Of a stretch of 64,000 bases of DNA, positions 57,587-64,000 are shown piece by piece. A program made the position numbers and the translations under genes. Under the pieces are notes generated by a model, which was not told the DNA's origin, did no database searches, and saw only the letters and a program-made list of their open reading frames with translations. Within the stretch, counting starts at the first letter, position 1, and every line of letters starts with the position of its first letter. The DNA lies in NCBI GenBank assembly GCA_914767715.1, contig OU612066.1, forward strand, positions 19,008,283 through 19,072,282, in the 5' to 3' direction. The stretch is from Membranipora membranacea (lineage: Eukaryota; Bryozoa; Gymnolaemata; Cheilostomatida; Membraniporidae).

Positions 57587-59149
57587 ACATTGAGTGATTT
57601 ACCTTCATATTTACATTTTTAATTCAGTTCTGTATCATTCTTACTTCCTCCATGCGTGCCAACCTCTTTGCTCAATCATGATACAATTATACTTTGTACA
57701 ATAAACCAAACTGTAAGACAATGCCTGTATCAAGTTTATCTTGTCAGTACGATCCAAGTGGATCACTGGTTACTTGTCACTCACACAATAAAACCAGAGA
57801 CTGATGGATATGGGTTCATATTATTTAGGAGGTCAACAAGTTACCTATAATAGATTTCTTATTGTTATTTGTACAATTCTAAGAAAACCTCTATAAATAA
57901 ATAAATAAAACTACATTCTAATTACAGGGAGTACAGGAAGGAGCAGACAACTCCAAAGTGTACAAACTCCCTTATTATTATAATCATATCTGGCGTTCAT
58001 GACAGAGTGGTTAAACTGACACCCATGCAGAATAGCTGCATACATTATGACTACCAATGTTGAACCGCACATGAAGACCTAACAACAAACAACACAGCTG
58101 TCAATATTTGGAGGATGGCCAACTACTTATAGACCACACATGCAGAATAGCTGTAATTATTAGACCACGCCTCCTTCCCATTACTGTATAGTGCTGTCTG
58201 TGTAGGTAATTTCTACCATATACATGTATCATAATCATTGACATACTGACTCTCGTGATCTGACTGGGCATGTAGATCACTGATAAACTAGGCTATCATT
58301 ACCACAAAGCAGGTGTCGTAAGGCTAAGTATGCATCGTGCGTGACTTGAATTTGCGCATGTGCAAGAACAATGAGTTTAGTTTGGGTTCTGATTGCAACT
58401 TTGGATAAGGGGAGATGGGACATCCCCTGCATAAACTGTCAATCAAAATCAGCTAATAATGACAAGAGAGGATAACTATTAATAACAAATCCGCACGCTT
58501 TGGGAAATATGTCACCAGAGCAGGTAGCCAATCAGATGGCTTCGGAATTCCGAGACTCAATTTTGCAGAGATCAGCTCATGCCCAGAGCTGAGCATGCGC
58601 AGAATGAATCATTGATACTTATATGTCTAAATCAGAGTTTGGCAACTCAAGTATTTAAATGGTAACTGTCAGTGTTAGATGGAGATTATGCAATACCAAA
58701 TCCAACAAGGAGCGGTCACACTAGATTTATGATTATCAACCACTTTGATAATGAAATGCCTCTACCAGCATCTCGCCACCGTTTGGGCGCTTAAACTGCT
58801 CCTCACCCAAAGAACAAGAAACTCAAGCTTTTGATCTTAGATGCTTTGAGGGGTATTTCCTGTCATCCTCAATAAATCAGATTGAGTTTAATCCAGATCT
58901 TGGGCAAGAAAGATTCTGAACTGATTTTGTATTGCATTGCATGCCAGTGTGAAAAACATGATAAAAATTCACTTTTCTTATACAGGGGAGATTTTGGTGC
59001 TATCTTGCCCAATCTGTTACATGTTCCGGGTATTACTTGTACACAGATAGCCCAACCGTCAAATTGTTTGTTGGTGCTTTTGTCCATTCCCACCTTTCCA
59101 CTGAAAATTCTGGGGACAGCTGCACTGAGTTATGGTATTGAGGCTGATT
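57587..59149. other. intergenic DNA, no supported gene
   Basis: The open frames at 57656-57850 and 58882-59199 (+) have no recognisable domain. A segment at about 57930-58045 (GACAACTCCAAAGTGTACAA, TTCATGACAGAGTGGTTAAA) resembles 59860-59965, a diverged dispersed repeat. Confidence 0.4.
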
Positions 59150-59437
59150 TTACCCACCAGACTTGTATCTTTAGTAATCATAGATATATCTCCGTGTAAC
59201 TGATCTATACTAATCCAATATACTGTACCATTAGACAATATATCTACAACAAGCGGCAAAAATTCACATGAGATGAAATACAAAACAAACAAATCATCAT
59301 CCTGTATAACCAACTGTCAAGTAATAAAAATAGGTTTAAAAGGCTGTAATAATTCATTATTAACATCATAGTTTTGTTCTTTTTTTAGACCAGCTACACA
59401 AAATCTGTATATGGCAGTAGAGCTTAGCATATGATCT
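59150..59437 (-). pseudogene. receptor-like coding fragment, broken or spliced
   Basis: On the minus strand, STAIYRFCVAGLKKEQNYD and NNELLQPFKPIFIT are followed in frame by TGA (59319-59317). In the same frame come QLVIQDDDLFVLYFISCEF, LPLVVDILSNGTVYWISI and QLHGDISMITKDTSLVG. The motif VDILSNGTVYW resembles YWTD-type beta-propeller repeats of extracellular receptors. The TGA may be a disabling mutation, or it may sit in a small intron, since TTGACAG|TTGG is a plausible acceptor. No flanking exons were found, so a gene fragment is the safest reading. Confidence 0.35.
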
Positions 59438-59457
59438 AAAAGGGCGTATTATATGTG

Positions 59458-59575
59458 GGATGGTGAGACCCCAAGCTATCGGTTAGCGTGCCTGCTATTC
59501 ACTACCAGGAGTCGTGGACATGAGCCCGCTGAGGAACTTTCATGGTGGATTATTCCAGTTCCCAGCACCCTTGTT
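59458..59575 (+). mobile_element. diverged tRNA-derived SINE
   Basis: GATGGTGAGACCCCAAGCTA, TCGGTTAGCGTGCCTGCTAT and TGGATTATTCCAGTTCCCAG follow the order of the SINE head and border at 26.88-27.0 kb with many changes. The B-box is degraded (GGACATGAGCCC). Confidence 0.5.
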
Positions 59576-61202
59576 TCCTTTGACCATGGCAACTATTTTG
59601 GTATTTAATATATCATAATATATTGTCACTTAAATGTTTCAATATAAGAAGCAGATCACCAATGCAATGACTAGATAGTTTGATTAATTACATTCTGAAT
59701 TGCTGATATTAGAGGCCAGAGATAGATGATGAAATTACTCAGCGCAAACATAGATAATGTACATTAGAGCACAGACATAGATAATGTAATGAGTCACTAG
59801 TCCTAGGTCCTCAATTCTTCAGCTTGTGAACACATTAACAGCATTACTCAAACAAAGGAGCTGACTGAGCAGATAACTCCAAAGTATAGTGTGCTCAGAT
59901 ACAGGGAGTTTCCTTCTGGCATTCATGACACATTCAGGTCACAGAATTGTTAAACTGGCACAACCCGTATGTATCTGTGGGTGTTGATCATTGAGATGAC
60001 TTTCTAGTTAATTTTTCCCCAGCAAACAGAGACATACAATGACTCAGTGATGTGAGTGCAGGACATTTGACTGAGTTGATATATAAAGGGTTTTTGATTA
60101 AGTTGGTGATATAATATCTGAAAGCATTCATAGTTGTAGGCCTAGGCCAAAACTGTTGATTATTTTCAGCGAACAATTAATTGTTGGGAACAGTTAGGCG
60201 TTGTGGAAGGAATTTTTGCAGACATGGAAGCAAAAAATCTGTAATTCTGTCTGCAGTAAATTTGTTATATTATAACAGCACGTTATATAGGGAGGATTAT
60301 GTATCAAAAATACCTGATATACGAGAAAGTGGTATGCTAGTATGTAGTTTATCACAACCAGTGTATAAATGGTAAAATGTGATCTGCTGGTTTATATATA
60401 CAATCAAAATATACATTAGTAAATGAAAGATGCCTTTTTATATGAACTGTACAGAAATTGCCCTTAACATGAGAGGTAACACTAAAGGCTGTCTTGTGAA
60501 TTGTGATTGTCTTGACATGTGGATATGTCGATTTGGACAGCGAATAATTTATGGAGACATGAGCGATTAAACTTAGTTATGATAGGGAAGTGTTACCATA
60601 CTCTATATCCATTTCATGATTGGATGTGAGACCCTTAGTTTACACACAGTGATGTATAATGTAACACTAGATAATCCATGACACTATACGAGTCCAAAAT
60701 GTATCACCTTAACAGGTTTTCTCTTCATCTTCTGAAAAATAAATAATCACAATGATTAATTTTCAACCAACAAATGTGTGATTTACTTACAAATTTGAGG
60801 GCAGTGGTTGAACTGACTGAGTACATTGATACATTAAGAGGAATAACGTTCTTCTAATGATGCGAGCTGTAACATTTTCCATGAAATTTGATCTGATATG
60901 TCTCGATGGAGTATCCCCTGATGCAACATAAACCAGGACTCCTGAGAGTGGGTTGACCAAGAGAACAAATCAAAATACTCAATTCTTTGCCAATTCCTGT
61001 AAAGTGAGCGATAAATTGGTACCTTAACTTACCTGATTACTGGGTCTGGTATCTGATTATAATCTAGAGCTTCATCCACCATCATAGAGTTAAAATCATC
61101 TATAATTCTCTGTGATACCCCAGGGACAAGGTCGTATGTATAACCAGTAGGTAATGTACATCTACAGTCATATCAACATAATGTAGAGATACCATAACAA
61201 CA
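59576..61202. other. intergenic DNA, no supported gene
   Basis: The open frame at 60181-60375 (+), ending YNSTLYREDYVSKIPDIRES, could be a short exon, but no splice partner was found. Otherwise the stretch is AT-rich and without clear features. Confidence 0.4.
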
Positions 61203-61385
61203 ACAGAACATACCACACCTGATAATATAATACAGAACATACAACACCTGATAATATAATACAGAACATACCACACCTGATAATATAATACAGAACATAC
61301 AACACCTGATAATATGACTGTAATAGAACATACCACCCCGGATAATATGATCCGCCTGTACATACCACACCTGATAATAATGATC
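61203..61385. repeat. 29-bp minisatellite, about five units
   Basis: CAGAACATACCACACCTGAT plus AATATAATA repeats at 61206, 61235, 61264 and 61293 (spacing 29), then degrades into longer units containing ATGATCCGCCTG. Alternate units differ at one base (TACC or TACA). Confidence 0.85.
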
Positions 61386-62279
61386 CGCCTGCAAATTACA
61401 TATCACTAAAAAAAGATTCAACTTTAGCTGGGACAAACTAGTATAATACAAACGATTGAGACCACAGATACATCTATAGTGATTTATAACGAAAATGCCC
61501 GTTGAGTAATTTTTTTGGTTTGAAGAAGTGATGTGAATAATATGGAAGAGAAGACAGAAAGACGGTGGAGGGACAATTGAACACACACATATGTAGTAAG
61601 ATAAACGGGGGAGATAATCTAAATAGTTATGTTATATTCTAATTAAGGTTGATGACAGATGATCATTTTAAGCGGCGGCGCTTTCGCCATCAGAAACTAA
61701 ACTTTGTATTTTGATCAAAAATGGAAAATGGATCAAAAATTTCAAGCATTAATCTATCCAAATATATTTTAAAACATCTACTACGAAGGAAAACATTACA
61801 ATAATGACACAGCTACCGGAGATTGAATGACGGGGAACGCAAACCTTACCGTTCAACGCAACAAAATCATATATAGTATCGCAGTTCAGTTTTACAAGTT
61901 GTCAAGATGTCACAAGTTTATACATTATTTATTATCAGTATTCCGATATCCTATTGTGGGCAAAAAAAAATGTTGCGCAGACAACTTTTCCATTAGATAA
62001 CGACATACCAACAATGCAGATTTAACTGTGATTCTTAGGAAGATCGGGTCGTTCGAAAATATTTCTCACTAACATCGGATTATGGACATCTAGTGCCATC
62101 ACCAAGATTGCTGATATATTTTATCCTGGACTATTGAGCTGATATGATAAGGCTCTGAAAACCTGTTATCTCTGCCCCTGACCAAGCATTGACATGTATC
62201 AAACATCTCATTCACATATTAATGGAACTAATAATATCATAATAAAATATGAAAGAAAGTGTACTCAAATATAACATAC
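61386..62279. other. intergenic DNA, no gene seen
   Basis: AT-rich sequence without a supported open frame or repeat with defined ends. Confidence 0.5.
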
Positions 62280-64000
62280 CCAGTCATTTATTCAGACTTA
62301 GCTTTGCGCTGCAAATCTTTTGGCGCTAATATCGAATGATAGAACAAAAATTGGCGAAGTTATAGCGAAAAATGTCGTTAAAACACGTGAAAGTGTTTAT
62401 CTCACTGAGTTGAGCATCTTGGTGAAAAAAGTACAATTTTGTTGAAAAACTTTCAAATTGAAACATTTATTCAAACTCAACTTTGCGCTGCAAATCTTTT
62501 GGCGCTAATATCGGGACGATCGGACCAAAATTGGCGAAGTTATAGCGAAAAAAGTCGTAAAATCGCGCGAAAGTGTTTATCTCACTGAGTTGAGCATCTT
62601 GGTGAAAAAAATGCGGATTTTGAAAAAACTTTCAAATTTCAACAGCGTTTTTACGACTTTTTTCGCTTTAACTTCGCCAATTTTGGTCCGATCGTCCCGA
62701 TATTTGCGGCAAAAGACTCGCAGCGAAAAGCTGAGTCTGAATAAGTGTTTCAGTTTGAAATTTGAAAGTTTTTTCAAAATCCCCATTTTTTTTCACCAAG
62801 ATGCTCAACTCAGTGAGATAAACACTTTCGCGCGTTTTTACGACTTTTTTCGCTATAATTTCGCCAATTTTGGTCCGATCGTCCCGATATTTGCGGCAAA
62901 AGACTCGCAGCGAAAAGCTGAGTCTGAATAAGTGTTTCAGTTTGAAATTTGAAAGTTTTTTCAAAATCCGCATTTTTTTCACCAAGATGCTCAACTCAGT
63001 GAGATAAACACGTTCGCGCGTTTTTGCGACTTTTTTCGCTATAACTTCGCCAATTTTGGTCCGATCGTCCCGATATTTGCGGCAAAAGACTCGCAGCGAA
63101 AAGCTGAGTCTGAATAAGTGTTTCAGTTTGAAATTTGAAAGTTTTTTCAAAATCCGCATTTTTTTCACCAAGATGATCAACTCAGTGAGATAAACACTTT
63201 CGCGCGTTTTTACGACTTTTTTCGCTATAATTTCGCCAATTTTGGTCCGATCGTCCCGATATTTGCGGCAAAAGACTCGCAGCGAAAAGCTGAGTCTGAA
63301 TAAGTGTTTCAGTTTGAAATTTGAAAGTTTTTTCAAAATCCGCATTTTTTTCACCAAGATGCTCAACTCAGTGAGATAAACACTTTCGCGCGTTTTTACG
63401 ACTTTTTTCGCTATAACTTCGCCAATTTTGGTCCGATCGTCCCGATATTTGCGGCAAAAGACTCGCAGCGAAAAGCTGAGTCTGAATAAGTGTTTCAGTT
63501 TGAAATTTGAAAGTTTTTTCAAAATGCGCATTTTTTTCACCAAGATGATCAACTCAGTGAGATAAACACTTTCGTGCATTTTTACAACTTTTTTCGCTAT
63601 AACTTCGCCAATGTTGGTCCGATCGTCCCGATATTTGCGGCAAAAGACTCCCAGCGAAAAGCTGAGTCTGAATAAGTGTTTCAGTTTGAAATTTGAAAGT
63701 TTTTTCAATATCCGCATTTTTTTCACCACGATGCACAACTCGGTGAGATAAACACTTTCGCGCGTTTTTACGACTTTTTTCGCTATAATTTCGCCAATTT
63801 TGGTCCGATCGTCCCGATATTTGCGGCAAAAGACTCGCAGCGAAAAGCTGAGTCTGAATAAGTGTTTCAGTTTGAGATTTGAAAGTTTTTTCAAAATCCG
63901 CATTTTTTCACCAAGATGCTCACTCAACTCAGTGAGATAAACACTTTCGCGCGATTTTACGACTTTTTTCGCTTTAACTTCGCCAATTTTGGTCCGATCG
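62280..64000. repeat. 186-bp satellite array with an orientation switch near 62640
   Basis: The motif ATCGTCCCGATATTTGCGGC recurs at 62691, 62878, 63064 and 63250 (spacing 186-187) and onward to the window end. Units contain ATGCTCAACTCAGTGAGATA, TTCGCTATAACTTCGCCAAT and GAAAAGCTGAGTCTGAATAA. From 62280 to about 62640 the units are diverged and in the opposite orientation (TTGGCGAAGTTATAGCGAAA). The array continues beyond the window. The 419-codon minus-strand open frame follows from a unit length divisible by three. Confidence 0.92.

Noticed and set aside
57309-57622. Leu-Pro-Gln and Ala-Pro-Ala repeat proteins
   Set aside because: Any 9-bp repeat without stop codons gives such frames; there is no supporting exon structure.
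61100-61586. Tyr/Cys-rich open frames on the minus strand
   Set aside because: They are translations of the 29-bp minisatellite in several frames.
62668-63927. 419-codon open frame on the minus strand as a repeat protein
   Set aside because: It runs through the 186-bp satellite, whose unit length is divisible by three, and the differences between units change residues freely. No start or splice context.

Overview
The window is AT-rich, intron-rich animal DNA. The main gene is a microtubule-associated serine/threonine (MAST) kinase, a metazoan-type architecture (DUF1908, AGC kinase, PDZ). Small introns with GT-AG ends, tRNA-derived SINEs, PIF/Harbinger and hAT elements and Helitron-like elements all fit an invertebrate. 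I cannot name the species; a sponge or another early-branching animal is possible but unproven.

Layout. 1-28.4 kb (+): at least 22 coding exons of the MAST kinase, running to its stop codon. The exons join in one continuous frame of 1443 residues; the 5' end lies upstream of the window or was not found. Its introns hold a minisatellite that has engulfed a splice donor and contains a hAT MITE with 8-bp target duplication (5.6-6.8 kb), a palindromic MITE (12.7 kb), a foldback element with repeat-built arms and a nested MITE (14.2-15.9 kb), and a complete 4.9-kb PIF/Harbinger transposon (21.6-26.5 kb) whose transposase and MADF/BESS partner genes both look intact.

28.4-36.4 kb: intergenic DNA with nested TIR elements and a 34-bp micro-MITE, then a gene for an unrecognised basic, probably nuclear protein (+). 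38.9-42.2 kb: 3' exons of an unrecognised gene (-), whose intron carries four tandem 404-bp copies of a tRNA-derived SINE unit between 79-bp direct repeats. 42.3-48.2 kb: tentative small gene pieces (+), including one with a CCAAT/TATA core promoter, separated by a 330-bp satellite.

48.5-54.0 kb: a cluster of nested Helitron/Helentron-like non-autonomous elements. Each ends in a hairpin followed by CTAG, and the sequence of each 5' hairpin matches its own 3' subterminal repeat. 54.1-56.6 kb: a large foldback element with 8-bp target duplication, whose terminal repeat is shared with the 30-34-bp micro-elements at 11.6 and 32.9 kb. 56.6-64.0 kb: mostly gene-free, with a perfect 9-bp minisatellite, a receptor-like coding fragment (-), a 29-bp minisatellite and a 186-bp satellite that reverses orientation near 62.64 kb.

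All exon boundaries are read from splice signals and frame continuity, without transcript data. Family names rest on recognised motifs.
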